A stretch of DNA of 64,000 bases from Cytobacillus oceanisediminis. Lineage in GTDB: Bacteria; Bacillota; Bacilli; Bacillales; Cytobacillaceae. Shown here piece by piece: positions 35,882 through 45,532 of the stretch. Every line of letters begins with the position of its first letter. The first letter of the stretch is position 1. The stretch covers positions 679,481-743,480 of the forward strand of contig NZ_VLKI01000001.1 of assembly GCF_007830235.1 (NCBI RefSeq). Direction: 5' to 3'. The notes below the pieces were generated by a model. The model did no database searches and was not told the DNA's origin. It saw only the letters and a list, made by a program, of their open reading frames with translations. Both the position numbers and the translations under genes were made by a program.

Positions 35882-36981
35882 GCACTTAACCTCCTATTCT
35901 TCAGTTTTGTATAAATAAAGACATACAGTCCGAAGAGAATAGGAAAGGCGTAACCAAAACCTATCCCAAGATAATCGGCCCATTTTCCCAATGATTCCAT
36001 GTTTTGGCCGATAGGTGTATAAAATATGGAAAAAAAAGCAATAACTCCAATGTAAATCCTAACGTGGATTTTATGACTCTTCTGCCCAAACAGCTTGCTT
36101 GTTCCAAATGCAGCCGTAAAAAGAAAAGGAATGATGGTCATCGAGAGAATAATCATATAAAAAGAGAGAAATATGATCTCAAATCTCTCCAGAAAAGGGA
36201 GTTCAATCGATTTTAAGATATTTAATGTCGGCCATGTATATTCTTTAATTTCATCAGGACTAAAATATACATAAGTGATAATAATGACATACATATACAA
36301 TAAAAAGGTCAATGTATTTGCAATAATAATACCTTTGAAGGCTGATTTTTTATTCTTCAAAAAAGGGTATAAAATAAACGCTAATTCAAAGCCGATAAAT
36401 GGGACCACCGTTTTTTGAACTGCTACCAAGACTGGTTTCCAACCTTCTTTCAGGATGGGAAGCAGGTTTAGCCAATGTGCATCTTTTAACCCGAATAATA
36501 AGAGCGGGACCATCCACAATGTGATGAAATAAACAAATTCAGCATATCTTCCAATAACCCGTATCCCACTTCGAGTGATCATATAGATTGGAATCAGAAA
36601 AAGCCACATAACCAGAAACGAAGGCGTTTGCGGAAAAATCCACACTTGAATAATAAAAACGGTCATCAATAATAACACGATGGCAAAATAGCCTGTATAA
36701 CCAATCCAGCCTATAATGAATAGCTTCCCAATCCATTTGCCAAAGACCTTCGGCAGCAGATCAAATAAAGTATCTTCAGGATATTTTTCCATAACTTTTA
36801 TAATGACTAAACTGATAAATATCGCCAGGAAATATCCAAAAATAACAGAGAGCCATCCGTCTGTACCAGCTTCTTCTGCTGTAATTCTTGGCATTGTTAA
36901 TATCCCCATGCCAACCTGTGTTTTATATATGAAGAAGATGAACTGTGAAGTGGTAATTTCATTTAATGCATATTTCTTCAT
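35878..36981 (-). CDS. gerB: GerAB/ArcD/ProY family germination permease
   Basis: The B subunit of the germinant receptor, a ten-helix permease-like protein of the APC superfamily that is thought to bind the germinant. Visible are the N-terminal FIYKTQVGMGILTMPR and ten hydrophobic segments over 367 residues. It overlaps gerA upstream and gerC downstream by four bases each, the usual tight coupling of these operons. The ligand cannot be inferred. Confidence 0.93.
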   Translation of the reverse strand: MKKYALNEITTSQFIFFIYKTQVGMGILTMPRITAEEAGTDGWLSVIFGYFLAIFISLVIIKVMEKYPEDTLFDLLPKVFGKWIGKLFIIGWIGYTGYFAIVLLLMTVFIIQVWIFPQTPSFLVMWLFLIPIYMITRSGIRVIGRYAEFVYFITLWMVPLLLFGLKDAHWLNLLPILKEGWKPVLVAVQKTVVPFIGFELAFILYPFLKNKKSAFKGIIIANTLTFLLYMYVIIITYVYFSPDEIKEYTWPTLNILKSIELPFLERFEIIFLSFYMIILSMTIIPFLFTAAFGTSKLFGQKSHKIHVRIYIGVIAFFSIFYTPIGQNMESLGKWADYLGIGFGYAFPILFGLYVFIYTKLKNRRLSA

Positions 36982-38516
36982 TTTTGATCCCCGCGATTTC
37001 GTTTCGACTTTTGCCTTTTTAGCTGAGTCGTTCTTGCAGATATCGGACGGTTAACCATCGCCCATCTCGGAAAGCGGATAAAATTATCCTTCCAGTCAGA
37101 TAGGCGCAACGGAGCAATCGGACTTCCATAAGGTGTACCAAGCGATTCCAGGGATACAAAATGCGCCATAACAATCATAATGCCAATTACAATCCCCACC
37201 ATCCCAAATAAGGTTGAAATGAGCATAAACGGAAATCTTAACAATCGAATATGTGTCGCCATATCCTGGTTTGGAATGATAAAAGATGAAATAGCAGTTA
37301 TGGAAACAACTATAACCATAATATTACTTACGATACCTGCTTCAACTGCTGCTTGTCCGATAACAATACCTCCAACAATCCCGACTGTTTGGCCTACCGG
37401 AGCCGGCAGCCTTAAACCGGCCTCTCTCATCATTTCTAAAGCTAGTTCCATTAAAAGTGCTTCAATTATAGGAGGAAACGGAACAACAGCGCGTGATTCC
37501 CCAACAGAAATGAGTAAACTGACCGGAATTATTTCATAGTGAAAAGAAATGGATGCAATATATAAAGCAGGTAAAAGCACAGCGATAAAAAATGCGCCAA
37601 ACCGTAATAATCGTATAAAGGACGCTACAGTCCATCTCATGCTATAATCGTCTACTGTCTGAAAAAAAGAGGTGAATGTCATTGGGGCAATTAACGCACT
37701 GGGCGACCCATCGACAATAATGGCTATTCTTCCCTGTAAGAGATGAGATGCAGTTCCATCCGGACGCTCCGTTGTCAAAGACTGCGGAAATAGCGCAAAA
37801 GGATTGTCTTCGATAAGCTCCTCCAATTCACCCGTGTTTAAAATGGCATCAATATCAATTTGCTGAATCCTATCTTCTAGTTCCTGTAAAACTTCTGGAT
37901 GGACCAGATCCTCAATATATAGGACAGAAAGCTTTGTTCTGCTTCTTCTTCCAACATCAAATTCCTTTATCTTCAGCTCACGGTTTTGAATATAGCGGCG
38001 GACTAACGCAACATTGCTTACACCCGTTTCAATGAAGCCTTGATGCGCTCCTTTAATGGTTGATTCAGTAGCCGGCTCTTCAATGGCCCTTTGAGGCCAG
38101 CCTTTTGTTTCAATTGCGTATGCCAATGGTACGCCATCAATAAACAGAATGCTAAACCCGTTAAAGATTAGTTCCTCCGCCTTTTGCCATTTTTCCAATT
38201 TCAGAATCTTTCCCACTGATATGACTGATTCGATATTCCCGTGACTTATTGTGTTCGAATTCATAAGAGGACGGAGAACATGCAGATGTACTTGTTCCTT
38301 GTCCACCAGACCTTTCATATAAATCAACAATGCGTTCGAGCCTGTGCTTAACAGAAAATGGCGCATAACCAAGTCGGGAATATCTTTGAACAATTGCTCC
38401 AGAATATAGACATTAACATCAATATTAGAAGAGAATGGTGATTGTAAAATAATATTGGCATCCTGCTGAGATTGAATTTCTTTTTTATTAGTCTTTCTTC
38501 TGCGAAATGGCTTCAT
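36978..38516 (-). CDS. gerA: GerA family germination receptor subunit A
   Basis: The A subunit of the spore germinant receptor. It has an N-terminal cytoplasmic domain of about 240 residues (FKDIPDLVMRHFLLSTGSNAL, SYDSVI-like SVISVGKI) and five C-terminal transmembrane helices with the family motifs FPPIIEALLMELALEMMREAG and PIGQTVGIVGG-like PVGQTVGIVGGIVIGQAAV. The 512 residues from ATG 38516 are normal. A longer open frame reaches 38618, but AGAGGG nine bases before 38516 favours the shorter form. It opens the operon gerA-gerB-gerC and proves that the organism forms spores. Confidence 0.93.
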   Translation of the reverse strand: MKPFRRRKTNKKEIQSQQDANIILQSPFSSNIDVNVYILEQLFKDIPDLVMRHFLLSTGSNALLIYMKGLVDKEQVHLHVLRPLMNSNTISHGNIESVISVGKILKLEKWQKAEELIFNGFSILFIDGVPLAYAIETKGWPQRAIEEPATESTIKGAHQGFIETGVSNVALVRRYIQNRELKIKEFDVGRRSRTKLSVLYIEDLVHPEVLQELEDRIQQIDIDAILNTGELEELIEDNPFALFPQSLTTERPDGTASHLLQGRIAIIVDGSPSALIAPMTFTSFFQTVDDYSMRWTVASFIRLLRFGAFFIAVLLPALYIASISFHYEIIPVSLLISVGESRAVVPFPPIIEALLMELALEMMREAGLRLPAPVGQTVGIVGGIVIGQAAVEAGIVSNIMVIVVSITAISSFIIPNQDMATHIRLLRFPFMLISTLFGMVGIVIGIMIVMAHFVSLESLGTPYGSPIAPLRLSDWKDNFIRFPRWAMVNRPISARTTQLKRQKSKRNRGDQK

Positions 38517-38730
38517 TTTTTTCATCCCTCTGCTAAACCTTATAATTAAAGGATGTTGAAGAAACAGGCAAATTATACGGAATTTGCCTATATCAAGGGG
38601 TTCAATCAAAATAACCAAATGTAAAAGAGCTTTAAAGGCGGTGAAGACGGAAGGGTAAGGAAAAAATGTAGCGGAAGATAAGAAGAAACAGGCAGAGACT
38701 ATTAAAAGTGCAAATAATGGAATAAAATAT

Positions 38731-38760
38731 AAAGACCGTGGATTATTTATCCGCGGCCTT
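38731..38760 (-). terminator. Terminator of the SDR gene
   Basis: AAGGCCGCGGA and TCCACGGTCTT pair with one mismatch and one G-U, then TTATATTTTATT follows on the minus strand. Confidence 0.65.
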
Positions 38761-38771
38761 ATCTCTTTAAA

Positions 38772-39833
38772 TTATAAAGGAACCCTCGCCTGATTCATTA
38801 AAAACGTTTCTATAATCCTCTTTAACATTTCTCTATCCATTTCAAGCATTGGCACTCCGGCAGCTGTGAGCATTTTTTCTGTATGCTCTGTCGGAAAATC
38901 AATCGTCCGCTGAAAATAGCTATTAAAAATGCTCATTGAATCATGAAAAGCTTTTTCCTCATTTGTCATCTCCCCGTTTGAAGAGAGTAAATGCATCTTC
39001 AATTCCGGAAAGTCTAGCACTTCTTTTACAATCGACAAAATCTCTGACTGCAGCGGCGGGTTAGGGTTTGTGATGTTAAAAATGTCTCCATTCTCGCTAT
39101 GGAACAAGGCTGCATCCAGCACATTAATAACATAATCGACTGGCACAAAATTTTGGGCAACATCCGGATCTAAAAATATTCTGTAGTTTTGGTTATCCTT
39201 TTTCCGTTCCACTCGCTTTTTTAAAATCTTAATCCCTTTTAAAAATCCATACAGGCCGAAATTAGTGTCGGCCTCCCCTGTCTTTGAATCGCCGATAATA
39301 ATGGCTGGGCGGAGGATTACCACTTCCATCTTTTCTCTGTACCCGTAAACCAAATGCTCAGCCTCGCATTTTGAAGCTTCATACGGATTTACAAAACTTC
39401 TGTCTGCAGAATAAAGTGTTTCTGACCCTGCATTCTCTTCCCCAACCGTATAGGCAGTGCTAATATACAATACTCTTGGACTTCCAACCTTTAAAGCAAA
39501 ATTCATGACGTTTTCCGTACCGTCAACATTCACCTTATAAGTCTTATCCCGATCATTTTCATCAAAAGATAACAGTGCAGCACTATGATAAATCGCATCG
39601 ATTTTTCCTGTTAATGATTCCAAAAGCTCGGCGTTTAAACCGAGGTTCTGCCTTGTCACATCTCCTTCTACAATATGGATCTGCCCGGAGTATCCCTTCC
39701 CTTCTTTATTCATAAAAGAATCCAATCGGGTTCTTTTCCTGACTAATAAATATAGTTCGTGTCCCTGTTCCAAAAGCCTTAGGGAAAGCTTTTTTCCTAA
39801 AAATCCGTTTGCTCCTGTAATAAATATTTTCAA
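38772..39833 (-). CDS. SDR family NAD(P)-dependent oxidoreductase (extended type)
   Basis: An extended short-chain dehydrogenase of about 353 residues. The cofactor motif ITGANGFLGKKL opens the protein, followed by VEGDVTR, AIYHSAALLSF, the catalytic region YISTAYTVGEE and NPYEASKCEAEH (Y-x3-K), and RPAIIIGDSKTG. This pattern is closest to thioester-reductase/NAD-binding_4-like proteins. The substrate is unknown. The start is uncertain: TTG 39833 directly precedes the conserved KIFITG but lies 12 bases from AAAGG; an open frame reaches 39863. Confidence 0.85.
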   Translation of the reverse strand: MKIFITGANGFLGKKLSLRLLEQGHELYLLVRKRTRLDSFMNKEGKGYSGQIHIVEGDVTRQNLGLNAELLESLTGKIDAIYHSAALLSFDENDRDKTYKVNVDGTENVMNFALKVGSPRVLYISTAYTVGEENAGSETLYSADRSFVNPYEASKCEAEHLVYGYREKMEVVILRPAIIIGDSKTGEADTNFGLYGFLKGIKILKKRVERKKDNQNYRIFLDPDVAQNFVPVDYVINVLDAALFHSENGDIFNITNPNPPLQSEILSIVKEVLDFPELKMHLLSSNGEMTNEEKAFHDSMSIFNSYFQRTIDFPTEHTEKMLTAAGVPMLEMDREMLKRIIETFLMNQARVPL

Positions 39834-40172
39834 AGAGTAATCGCAACCTTTCCTATCAATCATCTATTTAAAAACTTTAGCGGGAAATACAGCTAAAAGC
39901 AATGGAAATACCTTTCACTACCCATTAGGCCGCATTCTGGAAACATTTATTCTTGGATAATGGAAACATTGGATGAGAGTGCAAAAACCTCTTTCGAAGA
40001 AATCATTGACCTGCTTTTACCGCATACCGATCTGTCAATAAATCACTTAACGTTGCTTATGAGTGCAGTCGGACAGACGCAAATATCGCAAATTGCTGAT
40101 CCTCTTTTAACAGAGAGATTCTTTGTGCCAAGAACTGTTTTGATCTCATACAATGTCTGCCTGTTCAAATAA

Positions 40173-40357
40173 GGCTAGGTTAAAAGTTATTAGTTAAGTA
40201 GCACTAGGTTGATTGGAGCGGAAGGTGCGAGACTCCTGCGGGAGCAGCGGGACAGGTGAGACCCCGGAGGCGCTAAAGCGCCGAGGAGGCTAACCGCACG
40301 CCCCGCGGAAAGCGAGCATCCTGGAGTGGATATCAACCGGCTAATTTAACAAAGGCT
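40173..40357 (+). mobile_element. MITE-like repeat copy 3, shorter subfamily
   Basis: About 185 bp, GC-rich and non-coding. It shares TTGATTGGAGCGGAAGG at the left and ACCGGCTAATTTAACA at the right with copy 1, but the interior differs (GCGGGAGCAGCGGGACAGG and a GGCGCTAAAGCGCC hairpin). Its ends are GGCTAGGTTAAA and, inverted, AGCCTTTGTTAAA. No clear target duplication is visible. Confidence 0.68.
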
Positions 40358-40407
40358 ATCCTTTAAGGACTTTTTCAGTGGCCTGGCTATTCCAGGTGTC
40401 TTTCCTT

Positions 40408-41913
40408 TTAATAAGGAAATTCTTTCTTCCCAAATGGATAGATCATATTTTGATCGAGACGCAGTTGGCCAAAGAAATGCTCATGAATAAACCGTTTGAT
40501 TTCCGTTATTTCTGATGGCGTCGGAAAAGTGGAAATTATAATGGTTGGGATGTGCTCAATCAGTTGGGAAGAATCGTTGAAATCTGTAGAAATGACCAAA
40601 TCAAACTCCTCATATTTAGATATCAATTCTATGCTTGAGGCATCCAGTGTTGAAATGGCCAGCTGATTTCCATGATGAAATTTCAAAACTTCCTTTATAT
40701 AATCTTTTTCATGATAAGTACGGCATACCAAAGCAGCTTGTATGGTATGCTGATTTTTTTTTCGTAAAATAGCAGCCTGAAGGAGTGTAAACATCTCCAG
40801 AACATCTAGTTTTTTTATTATAAGAGGAACTTTCGAAAAAGCTTTAACTGCAAACTCCTCAATTGTCTGGAAGATCGGATTCGTTTCGTAATATGGCAGG
40901 TATTGCAGCATCGAATTCCTAATCGTTTCTGTTTGAAATTCATTTTCAAGTGAAATTCTCTTTAATGTTTGATAAATATGAAATAAAAAAATATCATCCT
41001 CCGTTAGATTAAAGCCAACATAGTCTGAAAGGTTGTCCAAGAAAAGAGAGAATGGGTGCTCTCTTTCACCTATCTTCCTGCCCCGGAGGTAGCGGAGATG
41101 CTGTGACCTATTAATCGGCCTTTCCTCACTCATGAGATAAATAGCAAAAAAGAGTATTTCTTGAAGCTGGAGTTCGCGGGATGGGCATTTAACCATAAAA
41201 TGCACCAAGTCTTTAGTGATAAGAAAAAATTTACTTTCTTGATAGGTAGCTAAAACAGATTTAGGAAATGACACAAAATACCCCATAGAAGCACGCAAAT
41301 TTGAAATATACATGATCATCTTGAGGCGCTGCAAAGACCCTGTGCGCAATGACATAGAATATCCTGAAAGCAGCTGAAGTAACGTAGTTTGAAATTCTGT
41401 AAAATTGAGAGAAACTTTAACGGCGTCCAGTTTAAAGGTCATAAAATCTAAATACTGCATAATAAATCGCCTAATATTTTTTTCATCTCCAACTAGTTTA
41501 AAAGGGCTCGCAGTCAAAGTTAAACCAGCTTCCTGTACGACATCCTGCAGTTTTTCGATGTGGCGATATGCAGTGGAACGGCTAATATGAACCTCTCGGG
41601 ATATTTGCGAAATGTCCACTCCATCATTTAAGAGAATAAGCTTTAATGTATGGAAATAAGAATTCTTTTCTCGAATTTGCCCCAATATACTTTCAAGAGT
41701 CCCACTTTCGGGTTTTATTAATCGAACTCCAAGGGACTCATGTTTTTCAAGCTTCCATTCATTAGGCAAGATCGTCTCCAAAAATTCTAAATCACGCCAA
41801 ATAGTGCTTTTTGAAAACCCTGTTTTTTCTGCTAATTGAGCTAAACTGCTCCACTTATTTTCACTGAGCATATGAAAGATCAAGTCTGAGTATCGCTTAT
41901 AAAACCGATTCAT
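40408..41913 (-). CDS. Mga/PRD-type transcriptional regulator
   Basis: A 501-residue regulator with two N-terminal helix-turn-helix regions (SLAQLAEKTGFSKSTIWRDL at 22-41 and ISQISREVHISRSTAYRHIEKL at 101-122), helical PRD-like domains in the middle and a C-terminal domain (about 395-480) resembling a PTS EIIB-like fold, as in Mga/AtxA proteins. Such factors are often controlled by PTS-dependent phosphorylation, but no PTS gene lies nearby, so the target is unknown. The start ATG has little Shine-Dalgarno support. Confidence 0.8.
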   Translation of the reverse strand: MNRFYKRYSDLIFHMLSENKWSSLAQLAEKTGFSKSTIWRDLEFLETILPNEWKLEKHESLGVRLIKPESGTLESILGQIREKNSYFHTLKLILLNDGVDISQISREVHISRSTAYRHIEKLQDVVQEAGLTLTASPFKLVGDEKNIRRFIMQYLDFMTFKLDAVKVSLNFTEFQTTLLQLLSGYSMSLRTGSLQRLKMIMYISNLRASMGYFVSFPKSVLATYQESKFFLITKDLVHFMVKCPSRELQLQEILFFAIYLMSEERPINRSQHLRYLRGRKIGEREHPFSLFLDNLSDYVGFNLTEDDIFLFHIYQTLKRISLENEFQTETIRNSMLQYLPYYETNPIFQTIEEFAVKAFSKVPLIIKKLDVLEMFTLLQAAILRKKNQHTIQAALVCRTYHEKDYIKEVLKFHHGNQLAISTLDASSIELISKYEEFDLVISTDFNDSSQLIEHIPTIIISTFPTPSEITEIKRFIHEHFFGQLRLDQNMIYPFGKKEFPY

Positions 41914-42067
41914 TTTATCACCTATTCGTTCTTTGTATTACGAAGCCCTACTTAAAGATTCTTCTGCTTTATTTTCTCAGTTCTTAGTATTCCCATACCC
42001 ATAAAAGATTTTTATCTAATTCAATTTGGAACAGCTTCTGTTTTCCGGCAAATTTCTATCACTCCAC

Positions 42068-42100
42068 AAAAAAGACATGCTCCTGAGAACATGCCTCTAT
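42068..42100 (-). terminator. Terminator of the response regulator gene
   Basis: GGCATG and CATGTC pair on the minus strand (one G-U) with a 10-base loop and a run of TTTTTT. Confidence 0.65.
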
Positions 42101-42148
42101 AAAAAGTTACGTATAATCCTATTTACTATAAATGACCGGCAACACTTA

Positions 42149-42829
42149 TTAACCTATTCTGACCCAGCCCCTTTTGATTGCCATAAGGACTGCTTGCGTT
42201 CGGTCGTTTACTCTAATTTTCCTCAAAATGCTGCTGACGTGGTTTTTAACCGTTTTATCACTTATGAAAAGCGCTTTGCTGATGCCAATATTGCTATTTC
42301 CATCTGCAAGCAGTTGAAGCACTTCACATTCCCGGCGAGTTAAAAGATGCAGGGGACGCTCGACAGATTGACCGGTTGATGCAGCGCTGCTTAGGTTTAA
42401 TGAGGCCAGTTTCCGATATTCTTCTATTATATTTTGTGTAACCTTTGGATCCAAATAACATCCACCGTTCGCAACAACTTCAATTGCTTCGATTAGTGTC
42501 TTTGCGCCCATATCTTTTAGCAGATAACCCTTAGCACCCAGTTGGAGCATACGTTTCACATAGTTTTCATCATCATGGATGGATAGGATAATGACTTTGC
42601 TATTTGATTTTTTCTCAATCAGTTTACTCGTTGCTTTAATCCCATTCATGTATGGCATATCAATATCCATAATGAAAATATCAGGCTGATATGTCTTTTC
42701 TATAGAAAGCGCATCCCGCCCATGATCCCCTTCAGCTACAACTTCAAAGTCTGCTTCCAGCTCAATGATCCGTTTTACTCCCTCTCTAAATAGCTTATGG
42801 TCGTCTATAATAGCAATTTTAGTAGTCAT
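42149..42829 (-). CDS. DegU-like LuxR-family response regulator (orphan)
   Basis: A 226-residue NarL/DegU-class response regulator. The receiver domain has the acidic pair in [15 protein letters not shown], the phosphoacceptor Asp in [13 protein letters not shown] (about residue 56), and the conserved Thr/Ser and Lys ([16 protein letters not shown]). The C-terminal LuxR HTH begins [18 protein letters not shown] and contains [13 protein letters not shown]. The sequence is very close in style to B. subtilis DegU, including [14 protein letters not shown]. No sensor kinase gene is adjacent, so it is either a paralogue of DegU or relies on a distant DegS. GGAGAC precedes the ATG. Confidence 0.9.
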   Translation of the reverse strand: MTTKIAIIDDHKLFREGVKRIIELEADFEVVAEGDHGRDALSIEKTYQPDIFIMDIDMPYMNGIKATSKLIEKKSNSKVIILSIHDDENYVKRMLQLGAKGYLLKDMGAKTLIEAIEVVANGGCYLDPKVTQNIIEEYRKLASLNLSSAASTGQSVERPLHLLTRRECEVLQLLADGNSNIGISKALFISDKTVKNHVSSILRKIRVNDRTQAVLMAIKRGWVRIG

Positions 42830-43111
42830 ATGGTTTGTCTCCTACTCAATTGTATTCATAACACCTTTTGAATCTCCATATAGATAAGTGGGCTTTTCAA
42901 ATAACCTATGCCCTTTTGATCATCATTTTTACTTATTCTTGGTTAAATCCTATTCTACAAAAATTATTTCGCCTCATTGTTTCAAAAGTGAGCTATTCTG
43001 TTTCATTATAGAAATTTACTGGTATGATGTGGTAGAATTCTTTATCTTAAACTTAATTAATTGATTTTTGTGATATTATCAGTTTAATAAGTTCAGTAAA
43101 GGAGTTTTGAT

Positions 43112-45154
43112 ATGAGCTCTTACAGCGATTCTTTTAACGGTGTATTCCCTTCCGTATGCTCACTGGATTGTCCTGATCAGTGCGGGCTTCTTGTTCATAA
43201 AAGAGACGGAAAAATCGTGAAGATTGAAGGTGACCCCAACCACCCGGTTACAAAAGGCAATATCTGCAATAAGGTACGGAACATGCCTGCACGGTTATAC
43301 GATGAAAAGCGTCTGCGATATCCTTTAAAGCGGATTGGCGAAAAGGGGGAAGGCCGTTTTAAGCGGATCAGCTGGGCGGAAGCCATTGACACCATTACCT
43401 CACGGTGGAACGATCTGATTAAAAAAGAGGGACCGGAAAGCATCCTGCCATATAGCTTCTATGGTAACATGGGACGGCTTAATGCAGAAGGAATGGACCG
43501 CCGTTTCTTTCATAAACTAGGTGCTTCACGTTTGGATAGGACGATCTGCCAATCTGCCGGCACGGTCGGGTACAGCTATACTATGGGCGGAAGCTTTGGC
43601 ATTGACCCTGAAGACACCATTCATTCCAAGCTTATTATTTTCTGGGGCATCAATGCGGTTAGCACTAACATGCATCAGGTCGTACTCGCACAAAAAGCAA
43701 GAAAAAATGGTGCAAAAATCGTTGTTATTGATGTACACAAAAACCAGACCGGTAAAATGGCAGATTGGTTTATTCCGATTACGCCTGGTACAGATACCGC
43801 TCTTGCACTGGGGATCATGCATATTTTGTTTTCGGAAAACATGGTGGATGAACACTTTTTACAGGAGTACACGGTTGGCCATGAAGATCTTCGTGAGCAT
43901 GTCGTCCCATATGATCCGGTAACCGTTTCGGGTATTACTGGAGTGCCTGTTGAGGATATTTACACACTTGCTCGCATGTATGGAAAGACGTCCCCTTCTT
44001 TTATCCGGATCGGAAACGGCCCGCAGCACCATGATAATGGCGGAATGTGCATCCGCACTATTTCCTGCCTCCCTGCCCTTACTGGGCAGTGGGTTGTTCA
44101 AGGCGGGGGTGCCATTAAAGGGAATTCAGGTTACCTGGCTCTTAATACAACAGAGTTACAGCGCCCTGACCTCCTGGAAAATAAGAATACACGAATCATT
44201 AATATGAATCAGCTTGGCCATGCCCTTCTTGAACTGGAAATGCCCATCAAGTCCATGTTTGTATATGGTACCAACCCGGCAGTTGTTGCGCCTGAGGGCA
44301 ATAAGGTACGAAAAGGGCTTCAGCGGGAAGACTTGTTTCTCGTTGTCCATGATTTATTTTTAACCGAAACCGCTAAATACGCTGATATTGTTTTGCCAGC
44401 TGCCTCTTCCTATGAAAATACAGATCTTTATTCATCCTATTGGCACCATTACATGCAAATCCAGCAGCCAGTTATGGAAGCTTATGGGGAGTCCAAATCG
44501 AATGTGGAGGTATTTCGCCTGCTTGCAGAAAGAATGGGCTTTGATGAACCAGCTTTTCAGGAAGCTGAAGCTGAAATGATAGAGAAAGCACTCGATTTCC
44601 CTAGCAATCCGTTTACTAGGGAAATTAACTATGAATCTCTTGTAAAAAATCAATATATCAAAGCTAACGTGAAGCCGCTCTTCCCTGGGAAACTGCCGAC
44701 ACCAAGCGGAAAAATAGAATTATATTCTCAGAGAATGATGGATGCGGGCTACCCTCCTCTGCCAACCTATATCCCATTGGAGGAAGAAGGCGTCTTTCCT
44801 TTCCTGTTTGTACCGGCGCCGAACCATAATTTCTTAAACTCTACTTTTTCCAATAATGAAAGGCATGTGAAGCTTGAAAAAGAGCCGCGCCTGCATATAA
44901 ATAAGAAGGATGCTGATGCAGCAGGAATCATTGATGGAGAAATGGTACGTGTGTGGAATGAGCGTGGAGAATGCGAACTTAAAGCGGCGGTTGGCAAACT
45001 CGTCCTCCCTGGCGTCCTTGTTACACAAGGCCTATGGGCAGATGCTTCTGGCACTAATCAGCTTGTCAACTCGCTGACTCCGGACCGTTTGTCTGATATG
45101 GGCGGCGGTGCTGTGTTTTTTTCTGGACGGGTAAATGTGGAAAAAATACAATAA
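43112..45154 (+). CDS. YoaE-like molybdopterin oxidoreductase
   Basis: A DMSO-reductase-superfamily enzyme of 680 residues, the same size as B. subtilis YoaE. The N-terminal 4Fe-4S site is C16-x3-C20-x3-C24-x27-C52, followed by molybdopterin guanine dinucleotide binding domains (WGINAVSTNMHQ, FIRIGNGPQHHDNGG, TVLPAASSYENTD-like IVLPAASSYENTD) and the C-terminal MopB-CT domain (RLHINKKDADAAGI). Cys146 in RTICQSAGT is a candidate region for the active site. There is no twin-arginine signal, so it is cytosolic. No partner subunit is adjacent. It is a putative formate dehydrogenase or reductase with unknown substrate. AAAGGAG precedes the ATG. Confidence 0.9.
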   Translation: MSSYSDSFNGVFPSVCSLDCPDQCGLLVHKRDGKIVKIEGDPNHPVTKGNICNKVRNMPARLYDEKRLRYPLKRIGEKGEGRFKRISWAEAIDTITSRWNDLIKKEGPESILPYSFYGNMGRLNAEGMDRRFFHKLGASRLDRTICQSAGTVGYSYTMGGSFGIDPEDTIHSKLIIFWGINAVSTNMHQVVLAQKARKNGAKIVVIDVHKNQTGKMADWFIPITPGTDTALALGIMHILFSENMVDEHFLQEYTVGHEDLREHVVPYDPVTVSGITGVPVEDIYTLARMYGKTSPSFIRIGNGPQHHDNGGMCIRTISCLPALTGQWVVQGGGAIKGNSGYLALNTTELQRPDLLENKNTRIINMNQLGHALLELEMPIKSMFVYGTNPAVVAPEGNKVRKGLQREDLFLVVHDLFLTETAKYADIVLPAASSYENTDLYSSYWHHYMQIQQPVMEAYGESKSNVEVFRLLAERMGFDEPAFQEAEAEMIEKALDFPSNPFTREINYESLVKNQYIKANVKPLFPGKLPTPSGKIELYSQRMMDAGYPPLPTYIPLEEEGVFPFLFVPAPNHNFLNSTFSNNERHVKLEKEPRLHINKKDADAAGIIDGEMVRVWNERGECELKAAVGKLVLPGVLVTQGLWADASGTNQLVNSLTPDRLSDMGGGAVFFSGRVNVEKIQ

Positions 45155-45233
45155 TTTGAACAGGACTGAGTGTTTGAATGATAGCGATCTCTCCCCTGAC
45201 TGAACTAAAATGTCAGGAAAGTAGACAATTTAG

Positions 45234-45255
45234 AGACAGGGAATACTCCCTGTCT
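45234..45255 (+). terminator. Hairpin after the YoaE-like gene
   Basis: A perfect 9-bp stem (AGACAGGGA, TCCCTGTCT) with a 4-base loop lies about 80 bases after the stop. The tail is not T-rich, so termination is uncertain. Confidence 0.4.
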
Positions 45256-45400
45256 TGGTGAAAAAATAGATATAATAGGGATAAATTTTATTATATGATA
45301 GATAAACTCTCTTATTATTAAGATAAAGGTCTGATGGTCTTTAAATATAGTTTAATCAAACAATTTATACCTAACCTGTCTTCACTTTTACGATTTTATG

Positions 45401-45437
45401 ATAAAAAAGAAATCCCCGGCATATTTGCAGGGGATTT
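45401..45437 (-). terminator. Terminator of the ferritin-like gene
   Basis: AAATCCCC and GGGGATTT pair with a 12-base loop, followed on the minus strand by CTTTTTTATC. It lies within a 380-base gap between convergent genes; the rest of the gap holds no visible gene. Confidence 0.75.
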
Positions 45438-45532
45438 GTTGTATTATTAGCTGTTTCAAAAATTAAACATAATAAAATATTCTTTTTTTGTAATAAAAGG
45501 AATCGCCTACTCAATAATCCGTATCCTTATTT

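Noticed and set aside
39960-40172. 70-codon plus-strand open frame upstream of MITE copy 3
   Set aside because: No ribosome binding site, no recognisable motif, and it runs to the edge of the repeat. The codons look random; not reported as a gene.
43521-43922. Long alternative-frame open regions inside the YoaE-like, mdc and cysJI genes
   Set aside because: They are shadows of strongly supported genes, with no motifs or ribosome binding sites of their own.
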